This document shows positions 1 to 13,326 of a stretch of 64,000 nt of DNA, one piece after another. The stretch covers positions 37,774,067 to 37,838,066 of the forward strand of contig NC_134276.1 of assembly GCF_949628215.1 (NCBI RefSeq). The letters are read 5' to 3'. Position numbers and translations under genes: made by a program. Each line of letters starts with the position of its first letter. Positions within the stretch are counted from its first letter, which is position 1. This DNA comes from Phalacrocorax aristotelis. Lineage: Eukaryota > Chordata > Aves > Suliformes > Phalacrocoracidae. Under the pieces are notes generated by a model, which searched no databases, had not been told where the DNA came from, and saw only the letters and a program-made list of their open reading frames with translations.

Positions 1-3000
1 GATCCAGTATAAAAAACTCTAATCAAAGGAAATCATCTGAATGTATCAAAAAAAACCTGGTCACATAAAGACGTGGTTGCTGCATAAGTTTCACTGGGGG
101 AAGCTGGCATGACTGTGCAGTAAAGAAAGTAAAGAAATATAAGAATCATGAGGGAGAACCCACACTTTACTTTCAAGTCTTTACTATTTACTTAAAGACA
201 CCAACCTGTACTACAAAGCTTTCAATCTTCCCTTTTTCAAACACCTAGGGTATTTAGGTGTAGGAGTTTGGTTAGCACCAATCCATAGCTAAAAAGTGTA
301 TATTGCAAAACTGTTACATATTTAATTAGTCTGCTGTGCAATTTCTGTAATAGAACTGAGGGAAAACTTCATTTTATTGAACTTCAGTCAAGCTTGTAGA
401 GAAGTGACTTTGGGAGATTAAATTAGTCATCTATGCTTTCTCTGAAGTAAATGGACAGAGAGAGACACCTCCAGCAGGCAATTCATTCTAGCCTAAGTTA
501 GCTGTCTAAGACCATTTGGATGAATCACCTTCTGATGGTGTCTGTCTCTCTTTATCTATTTCAGAGGGCATTAAGTTAGCTTCAGCTGCCTATTAAATTT
601 TGAAATCACTCTTTTTAAGCAAAATAAACTTTACCAATATTTATATACATCTGAATAAGCATATACATTTGATCTGATTTCTAGAGTTGTTAAACATATT
701 ATTGATCCACAACTGAAAACAATTTTTCTTATTTTGAGGAAAATTTAAAAAAACCAAACTACATTTAAAAAAATTGGACTTAGGTTCAATGTACTCACTT
801 TTGTAACAAGGTAAATCCTTACAGCTCTGATGTACCTCTGCCTAGGACCCCGGTCAGAGCTCTTTCCAGTCAAACCTGGTTCATAAGACTTAAACTTCAT
901 CAACTTCCCCATTGCTATGAGGTATTTAAAACTGTATCTGAGCAGGGCAGCAGTTCCACTTACATTGCCATGATGTATGGTTTTCCATAGAAAAGACAGC
1001 TGGAGGACTGAAGGTAACATGCACTATGCAAGCGTTTGTATAAAATTTAAACTTAGAGCAGTAGGAAGAATTGAGACTTGCAACACTGGCAAAGAAGATG
1101 AAAGAAGAAAGAAGAAAGAAAAAGCCCTCTGTAAGCAACAAAAATAAAAAGTTTTATTGAAGTGGATGAGAAGTAATCAAGTCTGCATGTCCATATTAAT
1201 TTGTATGTAATAGTGTCCTCTTCCCACTAACAACAGTAAAAATTGCATTGCATGACAAAATGACACAGTCGTCCCTAATAATTGCCTAATAGTGTTAGGA
1301 CAGTAAAAATGCTTGCACAGGGTAACATCTGGGATATAAACACCATAAAGGTGAAGGAGTATTACTGCATTTCCTACACTGACTCTTTAAGTCAGAAAAT
1401 TACAGGTTTTGTTGTAGATTTTAAAACCAATTCTGTCCTTTTGTAGTAGGACAATTAATCAGTTCAGGAAAGATACATTAGTGTATCTGAGGAAATACCT
1501 TGTCTGGACCAGTCTGTGGTGCTGTCTGTTGACATGTACCTGTGGCAATCAGAATTTCTGTTTTTTTACATATTCACCTTTCCTATGAAACTGTATATTA
1601 TTGATATTTTTTTTTAATCATATGCACAAATATTAATCCCAATCACTTTGTGTCAGTTTACTGGCAAGTACAAAGACACCTGATTTTCCAAACACTAGTA
1701 CTCCTGTAAGAATGTGAATTCCTGTCCATAAAGATTGAGCTATTCATTAACAGTGCTTAGAAACTTTTTTAAAGCAGATATTTCAGTTAGAGGAATTCCC
1801 TTCTTTAACACTATCTTCAGACAGTGGAGCAGAAAATGGCCTTAAATCATACTTTCCTCTTTTGAAGCCACACTAGCTTTGAAGTTACACTGAAAGATAA
1901 GAGAAAGGGACTGGACCTCCACAATATAAAATTTTGTGAGGTTGTATGGATGTGCCGGAAAATAGGCTAGGAGACAATACTGACTGGAAAACTGTGGATA
2001 ATATGCACAGTCTTTGCTGATGTGAGCTGCTAGTTATTAGGCATGCTGACATGGACCCCAGCCCAAACCTGCGCATGACCCGTGTGATCCCTGTCAGCCC
2101 AACACTTAACCAAATATCCCCTGACAGAGATACAGTAAATGCAACCCTTTCTAAATCTGACCACAGCCCTCACTCCAGCCCATTCAGACCCTGGGTGTTT
2201 CAGATCTGAACCTCACAGGAAGAGGGGAGTGAGGGGGGAAGAGATGCTCCCAAGTGCCAGCCTGACCTTGGCCAAGCGGTACCTTAGGTTATGTCTAACA
2301 TATGTACTAAATCGAAGAAGGGTAAATATTGTTATTTGTCCCCAAAGCCAAATCAGCATTGACTGGCTTAAATCTATGCTTCTGGGCTAGTGAATTTCAT
2401 AATTTGATTTGGAAATACACCCAAGCAGAACCCCTGAGTGAGGTTTTTTCTGGTTATTCCCAAGGTCTTGGAAATGCTTATATGACAACTCAGGCCAAGT
2501 GCAAAAAGTGGTGTGTAGGAGACAGTTACAAAATTATTTACAATGTAATGGGCTTTTTTTTCTGCTATGGAACGTATGACAACTAAATATTCTCATCTTG
2601 TTAGTGTTATCTTGAAAATTAATAACATGCACTTTTCGTGTTTATATGATAACTCTTGCTTAAACCGTTGCATGACGTACTTCCTTGCACAAATACACAG
2701 ATTCATATACTAATGTATACCGCAAAATTTCCCATTGAGATCCCTCCCACATAATACATGGATGACAGGGACAAAGCCAAACCCCTGTATCCCTACCATA
2801 CTTAAACTTACCACTCGTGTATTTGTCCCCAGAAGCTGGAATCCAGTTCTTAGCTGTAATCTCATCAGTCCTTGGCAGATTGAGATCTAGTCCTATCCAG
2901 CTGTTTCTGCTATCCCATACCACGTTCTGATAGTCCACAGTGGCCTCATTTCCAGCTATAACTTGTCAGTTTCTACTAAAACCCAAGTGCCCAGTCCTAA

Positions 3001-6000
3001 CCGCCTTCAAACACAGCCACATAGCCTATTTACCAGAATTTACTAGCTAAAAGTTAACTTTTAGTACAGTCTTGGTCTTTGCCTTCTTCCTAGCTCAGCA
3101 GTCATAGCCGTAACATGGTGAACTCCATTAACCCCTATCCTAAACCAGCCACCCAGTCCTAAAATTACATTGGTCTTAAACGTGTTCTAACGTTGGTACC
3201 GAAACATTCACTCGGCAGAAGGTTTCAAAGAATTTTACCCATATATTTTTTCAGAAAATGAAGGATGCAAATTTAAACTCACAAATCATCACAAATATTT
3301 AATAAAAGTGCAATTGGTTTACTTTATAGGGGATTCATTTTTTCAGATTACATATATTGCTTCACCCAAATACAGCTTTATATCAACATATAATATAACG
3401 GTCAGTGTACAGGTTGCAGCAATCTGCAGTATAACATTATGAAGGCCTTTAAGTGAAGTGGTCTTTCCACAAATGATTTGAGGAAACCTGGGAAAGTATT
3501 CAACAAAAGCAGAACTGGTGCTAATAGAAGTAATATCTACACCTTAGTTTACAAATAAAACTAGTTTTATCTCTTCCCAACAGATTTTGTTACCCTGCTA
3601 AGTTAGACCAAACTGTTTATCTCAACAAAGATTGATTACCAATTAAATATCACATAAGCTAATAAAACAATACCTTGAAGTTTATCCAGATGGCTTTATT
3701 AAAAACAATAATCTCTGACATAAACACAACTTGGAAGGATAACATTGCTGAAATATTTCAGAAGCTACAGGAAGTTTTAATGATATCTTGACAAAGCAGG
3801 AAATCTCAGTAGATATGTAGTGAAACTTAAGGTGACCTTGTAAATAGCCTATATAAAACATTTTATAAAACTGTTGTTTCCTGGCATTCTACTTTTTCTG
3901 CCATTTGATGTCAGGTTACATCCAGTGAAATGAAACTAGATGAACAGCCATCCTTCAAATATTAAGTTCCATCATTTTTCCTGCCTCCCAGGCCATGAAA
4001 TAGCTACCCACCACCTGCTGTTCACAGGTTGGTTTGTCAGGTTGCAAGTCAGAATTGATATGCACTGACTTTTAGAGCACCCCAAACTAAATTATGTCTC
4101 TGTAGTGCTTAGGATAGCCACTGATGCCCTATGCTGGTCTGCAAACATCCCTAGAACTAAATTAAAACAAAAATAACTCTAGACTAGGCTGTGTTTGAAT
4201 TTTACCATATGTCATTCAAGGACTTTGAATGAAAATTGTATATTTGGGGCAAGTTGCAGAACAGCCAAGGGCAAATTCATTAAGCATCTGCAGCCGAAAT
4301 TATTTTGGGTTCATTGATTCAATGTTTTTCATGGAATAATTGTATGTGGCTATTCAGACTTACAAACACTTCTGTTTTCCAAAATGATGACAGCAAGAAA
4401 GGACAAGAACATATTCAAGGAGCTTTTTCTTAGCCAACATCCTCCAGGTGCACCCCATACATGCACTTATTCAGGTGTGTTTCCCCTTTTATATTATTTA
4501 TAAACAATTGAAATAGCAACAGTATTTGTTTACTTAATTGTTTTGACCACATGAGCTGAAGGTAAGTACAAAATGAATGAGAAGGTTCAACCCAGATAAG
4601 CAATGGGAAAGGCTGTGTTTTTCTCATCGCTGTTCACTTGACGGAAAGAAACTAAACTCCTTGACCTTGTGTTAGGTATCATAAGCTTAGAATAAAATGT
4701 TCTAAATAGGTTAGCAAGCTAAGTTTATGCCATTTCTATGATGTATCATGTCCTGAAACAGGTCATATTCCCAAAAAATGAATGGAAATGAAAACTTTTT
4801 TCTTGTAAAAAAAATAGAGGTTAAGAGCTAGTGGCAAACTAATCATAAGACACGCAGACATGCTGCTATTTCTTAGAAACACTGAACAAAACCTAACAGG
4901 TTCCACAAGGAAGGATTTAGCTAAAAATCAGGCAGACTTACAGAAACTACAGAATTTAAAGAGTTCCCTAAAATATATTTCTATTTTAAGAAATCCCTAG
5001 TGTTGATATGGCTTGTATTCTTAGTAAATATATTTTTAATGACATATTTACCCCACTGTTGCTAGCAGCTACAAATCCAGCAATGGTGACCACCCCAGAG
5101 GCTGGCACACTGGCTGTTTGTGCCCTGTGCATTACTATTTCTGCTGATTTGTTTTCGTTCTTCCTACAACTCTTTCTTTATTGACATGACTCTCAAAAGG
5201 GTCCTGTAAGTACTGATTTCTCCAGGAGAGCAGAGAAATCTAGTAGATCACTCAGACTTGCAATAACATACACTGAAGGTATTATATGCTGTCATTGGGG
5301 AAACACAACAGGGAAATTTGATGGCATGCCTCCATCCTTTTCATTTAAAAAAACCCCAAACCACCACAACAGCAATAAACTCCAAAACCACAAAACCAAA
5401 AAACAAATAAACAAACAAACAAAAAAAAAAGCCAAGCAAACTAAAAATGAACAAATGGGTATGCTTTAATGGCAACACAGATTTATACCAGCCAGTTCCA
5501 AGACATAATGGAAAGCAAAGATTGTATACTTTTGACTGTCAACTCTTTTCAAAAGTTGTTTAGAAGATTCTTCCATGTGGTTTTATAGCTGCACAAAATA
5601 AGGAGCAGAGAACTGCCTATAGTTTGAATAAAAGCTAATAAAAAATGAAATTAAATTGAAGAAACATTTATCTGCAAATTAGAGATTTCCTTTAGTAAAG
5701 AACACAAAAACCTTATCTGGCCAACACAACACAAGTGATTATGCCTAGATAAAACGAGACTTTATTGGTGTCCTTGCATACTATTTGTAGCAATTGTTTA
5801 AAAAGATTCTCAAATGTTCAAAAAATAGTTCCTCTGTAACACGAGGACATACTCCAAAATCACTTTTAAAATTGGCAGTGCACCTATGAGGTCTATGGGA
5901 ATAACTGTTACTCTGCACAGTTTAAATAACAAAATTTGCATCAGGTCATATTTCTGAAATATAGCTGATGTGAGAAATTAATTTGCATAATCCACAGTAA

Positions 6001-6587
6001 GTGGGTGTATTTTTTACCAAACAGTTTTTTGTGACCTCATTGGACAATATTTATTTCTTTTCCAATATTTTCTTGCTTTTCTCCTGTCAATTTCGGTATC
6101 CTGAATTGTGTTTCTTCTCCCAAGCACAACCAAATCATTCATAAATACATTAAAAAATTTTTATGGTTTTATTGACCTAACAATTTATCTAAAAACCAAA
6201 ACCAACCAAACAAAAAAACCGAACTGAAAAAGAAAAAAAACCACATGAAATGCCAGTGATGCAATAAGAGCAACTGTTTTCTCAGGCTGAAACTGATTGA
6301 AAGCATCTCCTATATAAAAATGAAATGCATTTCTGTGGATGCACTGACGCTTCACCATCTGTCCAACATCTCAGATTTACTCTCCCAGATAACTTCATAT
6401 TTCACCCTGCAGTCCCTAAAGAAACATCACTTTAAACAGGGCCACATGGAAAAATGCACTTCAATAACATCTGAAGGTCTTGCATTTAGCTGCAAGGGCC
6501 TCTAATCTAAATGAATGATGTGCCTATAGAGTAAGCTCCATTTAGAGGTATGGAAATAGGAAAGAGCAAATGTAAGGGAAAGAATGC

Positions 6588-6700
6588 TAAAAAGAAAAAA
6601 AAGACAGAAGAAGAAAGAAAGAGAACAAAAGATTGGAAAGAAAAGGGGGGCTGGAGAAGGGAATGAAAGAGAAGGGGAAAAAAATAACAGCAACTCCAGA
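6588..6700 (+). repeat. Polypurine (GA-rich) low-complexity tract
   Basis: The plus strand is almost entirely A and G for about 110 bases, with only scattered pyrimidines. It includes GAAGAAAGAAAGAGA-type runs and a GGGGGG run. On the other strand it is read as a Ser/Phe-rich low-complexity open frame, which is an artefact of the composition. Mirror-like purine tracts can form intramolecular triplexes, but nothing here shows that it does. Confidence 0.75.
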
Positions 6701-8342
6701 ATGATGGCAGTAAAAGACACAGGGATTTACAGATAAAGCCAGAAGATGCTGGCAGCCATCTATCAGTCTGCCTTGATGAAACAGGTATTGGAAATTAACT
6801 CAGGAACACTATGAATTACATTCAATCCATGCTCTGGGCTAAGCACTTGTCAATTTTAGCTGCTATTGCAACCTATTACTTACAGACTACATGGCTGGCA
6901 AGCTAATGACACTGGAGAGTGTTAAAGAATAGCAGCATAAACTGTATACAGCGATGCTTGTCACAGTCTGAGCATATCTTCCCATAGTCTAATGTGAAAA
7001 CTGAAAGCCCAAACTCTTAGTTCCTCAATGAGCACTTAACCTCATATCACATTACTTCACATAGGAGAAAAGTACATATCTGAAGAATTAATCAGTGATC
7101 TGCCTGTCCACAGAAATCTTTTACCAAGGTTTTTTGAGCATTGTGAAAAAGTGCTTTAATTAAACTTTTCTTGAACATTCTTCCCTCTCCCCATAGGATA
7201 ATCCACTCTGAAGCACAACTCTTGAAATGTTGACAATGTCCTGACAATTTTTTGGAGGGCATTGATAAAGGAGTAGGCAAATATGCTGTCCCTATAAAAC
7301 TTCAGTCTCTTTTATATACAGTGTATTACTAGGTTGCAGACTGGGACTTCCCACCTGACTAATGCTTGATTACTTAGCTTTCAAAACAACCTTCCAGGGA
7401 AGGCGAATTTAATTTTATATCTACAAGTACATATAGTAACAGTTGTGCACTAACACACTAGAAATGCAAATTTTTTAGAAAGTCATTTACCCAATATACT
7501 GGAACTTTTTTATTGTATATTTCAGCTGATAAGCTTGTCTAACAGTGAAATATTTCAATATGCAAGTACATTCAGAGTAAATGTTAGACAGTGTGGTCCT
7601 GTGACTAACAGCTGCTGCTGCTGGGGGGGCGGGGAGAAAGAGAAAGAGAGTACAAGCACCAAAAAAACCAGCGAAGGCCAAATTTGAACAAATGTTTGTC
7701 AAGTAAAAAGGGCAGTTTTTTGTCTGATGGAAGAGATTTAATTAGAAAAGTCACAGAAAGAAGCTGCCATGAAAGTACCAGATCCATTTTCTTCAGTTAA
7801 GCTAATGAACCTCATTGAACTTCGCAAAGAGTTGCTGAACCAATAATACAAGGGGAAAAAAAATCCAGAAAATCTGCTGCAGCATCCCTTAGAAATGAAC
7901 TAACCAATTATCAATGTGACTTTCCATCCCAGGAAAGCAGTAATATGACACATTTACTTACTGATTTTTCTTCCATTTGAGTAAGCAATGGACAAATAAA
8001 TGATTACAGAAAGAAATTATTTTAGTATATTGTTTCTTTTTTAGAGCGGACTATAAGTTCAAAATTTAAATCACATGTTGTATGTGCTAAGTCACCTACA
8101 TGGTACATTATCTGCCCAGTCTGTTGCCTAATTCTATCAAGGATTTTTCTCCTAACAGCAACCATAACAAAAAACTATTAAGGAACATAATATTTTGCAT
8201 TAGACAAGGGCATCTTGAATGTATTAAATATCACAGTAAACAAAATTCTTTTAACAATGACAACGCAATTAAAAACAAAATCCCAGCCCAAAGGAAGATG
8301 GTTACGTAGAAATTCAGGGTAACTCAAAAATTCTCTTTAATT

Positions 8343-8357
8343 AAAAAAAAAAAAAAA
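8343..8357 (+). repeat. Poly(A) homopolymer, 15 bp
   Basis: A single uninterrupted A run. No LINE or processed-gene sequence is recognisable upstream of it, so I do not read it as a retroposed tail. Confidence 0.8.
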
Positions 8358-10651
8358 GAGTCCTTTAAATGCTTTTGGATTGTTTTATGCTTCATTGGTA
8401 TTCTTCATGTACTCCTCTCCTTGTTGTTTAGCCTTTCACAGTATATCCGTGTTTGGCATAAAGCTGCAGGCCTGGAATTCAAGTATACAGCATGTATGGA
8501 ATATAATCATAAAGCTTCTACACTCCCATGACACCAATTAACCAAAAATATCTTCTTATCATAGGACAGACAACTACAAGAAAGATGTGTTAAAAACAAA
8601 CAGACAAGCAAAAAACATTAATGCAACTTAAGATTTAAAGGTCCATAGAAAATTCGTATCATATAGATTTTCAAAACAGAAAAAAACCTAGCCTTTAAGA
8701 GGAACTTCAGTGCTTGAGATCCACATTTTTTTTTTCAGTGCATTTTTGGTCTAAATTTTGGAATTGAGCCTTTGTGTATGGGGTTCTCAAAAGGTTCACT
8801 GAAATATATGGAAAGTTTCTACCCATTTTATGGGATGTCATTTTCAAAGGAGACCAAAGTAAGGATAAAGCTAGAAATTTTAAAGGTTTGGAATACATAA
8901 TAGATCAAACACTTGTCTGTAACTGGAGATACTTTATTTAGGTAACAAAAAGTATTCAGTGTACTTGGTGGAGAGCCTCCTACTCTGACAGAGTAAGGAA
9001 GAGAACAGGTTGAGTTGATGAGTAAATCATGTAACATTTTATAAAAAGATTCTTTTAATAAATATGGTTTCAAATGTTCCAAAAAAAAAGATTTTGATTT
9101 GTCAGATATACACTTCTTTAAGAGTATATATTTTGGGCATACTTACAGTTGCAGGTTCCTTTCCCCTTCAGTTTTTGGATGAGGCAGGAGAAGGAAGAAG
9201 AAAATTTTTTTCACTCTTTCCCACTCTGAAACCACATTACAGAGGTAGTTATATTCAATAGGAAAAAAGGAAAGGAGAGAAGTAATAACATTTTCCTAAA
9301 CATCCTGCTAACACACAAACCAGTTGCCAAAAGTTTGCACCTCTTGCTACATCTGAAATTTTGAATGTACATAAATATTCTTCAAAGCAGATTTTGTGTA
9401 GAAGTAGATGAACCTTCTGGATGTTATATGTTTTATTATAAATTAAATTAAATACATTTAAATAAATTTAAAAGCATAATACTGCTTTTTTGCAGGCATA
9501 CACACTTGTAAAGGTTCTTGTATTCAGAGAGGCTGAATATACAGCAGTGGATATTTCTGGCAATATGTCTTCTTACATTAGTAAACATTAGTAAAAGATT
9601 TTTTAAGGTTAAAACCATGCCTGATCCCTGAAGACAATGAAACTGAAAGAGATTACGTGGATAGTTCATGGTTCACATGGATATGGAAAAAAGTGGTTGG
9701 AATCATGGTAACATTATACAGACTACTCCCACAGTGTCATAAAGTCTTGACAACGATATGTCAGGTTGATGGGGGTCAAAGCAGCGGAAAAATGAAGCAA
9801 TACCAGTCCTAAAATCTAAAATACTTTCTACTGCTTGAAGAAGTACATGGGTTTTTATTATGAGGAATGATGCTGCTCTGTGCCAGTCCAAAATATCATT
9901 GTTCAGAATTCAAGCTGTTGACAAAGGTGATACTATGCTGTTGCTAGGTCAGCTCTACTTGAACATTGATTTTGCCTGCAAATGGAAAACTCCAGACAAG
10001 TCACCTCTCCTGAATGCTCACTTTCTGAGGTTTGGGCCTCTCTGTGGCAACACAAGCAGGTACACTTTGAAAACACATATGGATTATTTTTTCTCCATTA
10101 GCATTATTTACAGTTATTAATTACTGCTCTCTCCAAACCAGGATGGATAGGAATACACATGTGCCAGCATTAATATTTCTCAGAGCTTCTTGATCTTCAC
10201 TACACACAAGGTGTGCGAATGCTAGTAAGGATAAGAAAGCAGTTTGCATAGCCTGCTTTTGTTTAGGACCTCCTGGTTTTGTGGCTCGCTATTTGTTTAG
10301 GTCATGCCTTCTGGTAAAGAAGGGTGAGAACCCTTGATAGTTTCTACTGAATTGTTGAGACACTGTGTAGCCTGTTGACTGTGTGGAATAAAAGTTACAC
10401 TTAGTGTTGCCTTTTCAACTGTGATGAGGATTATTTATTCCTGCTCTGGTGGTGAAATAAGAAATCCCAATGCTGTTACCCCATTTCAGTGCACAGATGC
10501 CTAATAAAACCATTGCTGATCTACTGGATTAAAAAAGGAGACAGGGGTCTAGTGCAGTATTGCACCACAGGAATAACAACATCGCAGTCTTGCAGCTTCC
10601 TGTGGTTTTGCTTTCTGCAGGAAACTAAGAAATCGTTAAGCTTTGAAAATC

Positions 10652-10670
10652 TTTTTTTTTTTTTTTTTTT
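10652..10670 (+). repeat. Poly(T) homopolymer, 19 bp
   Basis: Uninterrupted T run. It could be the poly(A) tail of a minus-strand retrosequence, but the bases to its right (the would-be body) show no family or gene I recognise. It is treated as simple sequence. Confidence 0.8.
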
Positions 10671-13143
10671 GTAAATAACAATCTTTGTCTGGATGAAGTG
10701 ATAATCTGATTAAGTGTTATCTCTAGTGTTCTCTGCTGTAAGTCAAGACCATTCCTACATTCTTGTACGCATGATACCAGACATGAATCATTTTCCATGG
10801 AGATAACATTTGGAGGATGTGTTATCTGTAGGCAGACTGCAGTCTCTGATAATGAGTCTGGGGGAGTCATTGCCATATCGGGCACCTAACTGATGAGTTC
10901 TTATAGAAACCCTGATAAAACCCTTTCCGCATAATGTCCATATGCATGTAAATAATGTTTACGATTCCACTTCAGTGAAACTCAGCTCAAAACACTGAAA
11001 TTAATAGGAATCTTAATTACTCCATTGGGAGCTGACTCATGCATTGCAATGTTACCTAGTTTAGATTTTTCCTGTATTTCCTGTTTTTCCTATGTAGTAT
11101 TATTTTTCATGTGGTACCTTGACCAACATTAAAAAGCTGACATTCATTGTGTCTTGCTGTACTATTGAATACAGACACCATAATGCTTTCTATTAAAAAA
11201 AAACGAGAGGAAGTAACACCATGATACTTCAGACTCCCATGTGATAAAAAAAGAAATAAAATGGGGGTTTTGACATGTAGACAGTCCTTTTCAGGTCTCA
11301 TCCTTTGCTTTAACCATCAGAACATGGTGGGAAGGTGGCTACATAGACTTGAAGGAAGTTCCACTATACCTAGGTTAGTTACTTCATCTGGGCAACTGAG
11401 AGACCATTAATGCAGCACTAACCATTGTTTTACAGGCTATATACAGGTTGTACATGCCAGCTTCAAAGAGACATAAATGATATCATTATATTTATTGTCA
11501 AAAATAGATAATTAAATGTAAAACACTGAGTCATATGTACCCTGAAGACAACATAAGAGTTACTTGGATCTAAATAGGATTTGTATTTGTACAATTGGTT
11601 CAAGATTACCCTTGTTATAGTGTGCTTTTAATGTATATTTACACTAATAGAGCTAGACTACAGTATTTTCAGCATCAGAAAAGACCATAATCTTGCTATT
11701 TAGATCTAATTTGCAAGTTATTGTCTTCATGAAGTACATGAAAAATGTATTTTATTTTCAATACAGGCAACTATTTTATTACGATTTAGGTAAGGTAAGT
11801 TATTAGACTCATGACTGGATCAGCAATTTTTATTGTATGCACTTCTCATTACTGTAAGTTTCTTTCATTTGCTTTGTACTGAAAATATTTATGTTGACCA
11901 CCAGCTACCTGTGGTCAGTTACAACTACTTTAAGAAATTTTCAATCTGTTCAATTATTTCCCATTCTATTTGGCTCAACTTTAACCAGTATGGCACCTTC
12001 TTTTCATTTTTCATACATGGCCACAGTTTATAATGAAGTTCCAGTAGTTCTTTATGCCTCTGTGAAACATACCTATAATTTTCCTTTCACTTTTTTTAAA
12101 AATGGAAGCCAAACTGGAATAATATAGGGTGTGATAAATTGGTATATTTTTCATTACTAAGGAATGTGAACTATTTTCTCTACTATATATTTAGCTGGTT
12201 TTGTTTTTGAGCTTTTGCACTTCGATCAAAGTGTAAACGGGAACAAAAATGTTTCTTAACTATTATAGGAGGCTTAGCTAGATTCCCTTTTTCATTGTAG
12301 CTAACCTGCAGAAGAAAAGATATCAGCAGAGGAGACCTCACTGTCAGGCATAGATCAAAATACCTGTCAAAAATAACCAAAGCTAAGCACATATGTATAT
12401 ACGTTGCCAGGAAGTAATTACACCTTTGTGTCACAAAAGCAGTGGTTGCAAGTAACACTTAAAGACTTGCGGTCTTTATACGGTGTTCATTCCCCTTAAA
12501 CTTTTGCTCTTCCTGCTGCCACCAAGGAGGTAACAGCAGGAGCACCAGCAGAGACAAAACATTGGCTGGCTGTTGTTGTCTCTGCTGAGCAAAAGTGTCA
12601 GTTACTTTTCTAAATATAAAGTTTAAAATGTGCCTGAAAGACTCATATTCACACAATTATTTCTTGGTTTGATGAAGTTAACATGATTATATAATCCTAG
12701 AAATATTATTGGACTCCTACCATGTTCTACAGTTTATTCTGCATAAAGTTGCTGTTTGTCATGTTATTGTTACTGTTATGCCTGGAATTATCTTCTGTCT
12801 TTTCAATTGTTTGTTTGGTTTTTTTTTTTTGTTATTGGTGGGGTTTTTTTTGTCTTTTGTTTTTTTAAATTGCCATAATATTTCCCGTTTTGAATAGGAT
12901 AACATTTGGCATTGAGATGGTTATTCTAATGACTATACACTAGAAATCTTATGAATGGCACATTAATTCTGTTTCTCCATAAATCCACAGTGCAACCCTC
13001 CATAGCTAATCTCTCAGCATTAGACAGTTTAGGGGAAAAGAGCTGGCTATTGTCGTGTTTCCTGATTTAAGAGAGATTATTTTCCCTTCTCTGTACCACA
13101 ATAAAAATGCTGCAACATGACCTATTTATCTTTTATTGTCCAG

Positions 13144-13326
13144 CTCCTGGGAGGCAGAAGGCGTAGGCAGAGACTGGAACCTGCATGTCCAGCTTGTGGA
13201 TATTTTCCACCTTGTCACCTGTGGAACAACGAAAGAATGTGTGCAGCTGGGATCTGCATCCACCCCATTGCTCACAATTTCTCATACCTTCTAGAATTAA
13301 AGTGGGTTCTTTATTTTTTTCCAGAG
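13144..13326 (+). other. Weak exon-like interval (pyrimidine tract-AG ... GTAAGT)
   Basis: A pyrimidine-rich tract ending in CAG precedes position 13,144, and a near-consensus donor (AG|GTAAGT) follows position 13,326. The enclosed 183 bases are exactly 61 codons and stay open in the frame that begins LLGGRRRR, containing CPAC and a later Cys-rich segment. The opposite strand is also open here, and I recognise no protein family. This is compatible with an isolated exon of a long gene or lncRNA, but such signals arise often by chance. No partner exons were found in the window. Confidence 0.15.

Noticed and set aside
6502..6720. Ser/Phe-rich minus-strand frame
   Set aside because: Translation of a polypurine/polypyrimidine tract, not a protein.
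10652..10670. Poly(T) as the tail of a processed pseudogene
   Set aside because: Adjacent sequence shows no gene or retroelement body and no flanking duplication I could see.
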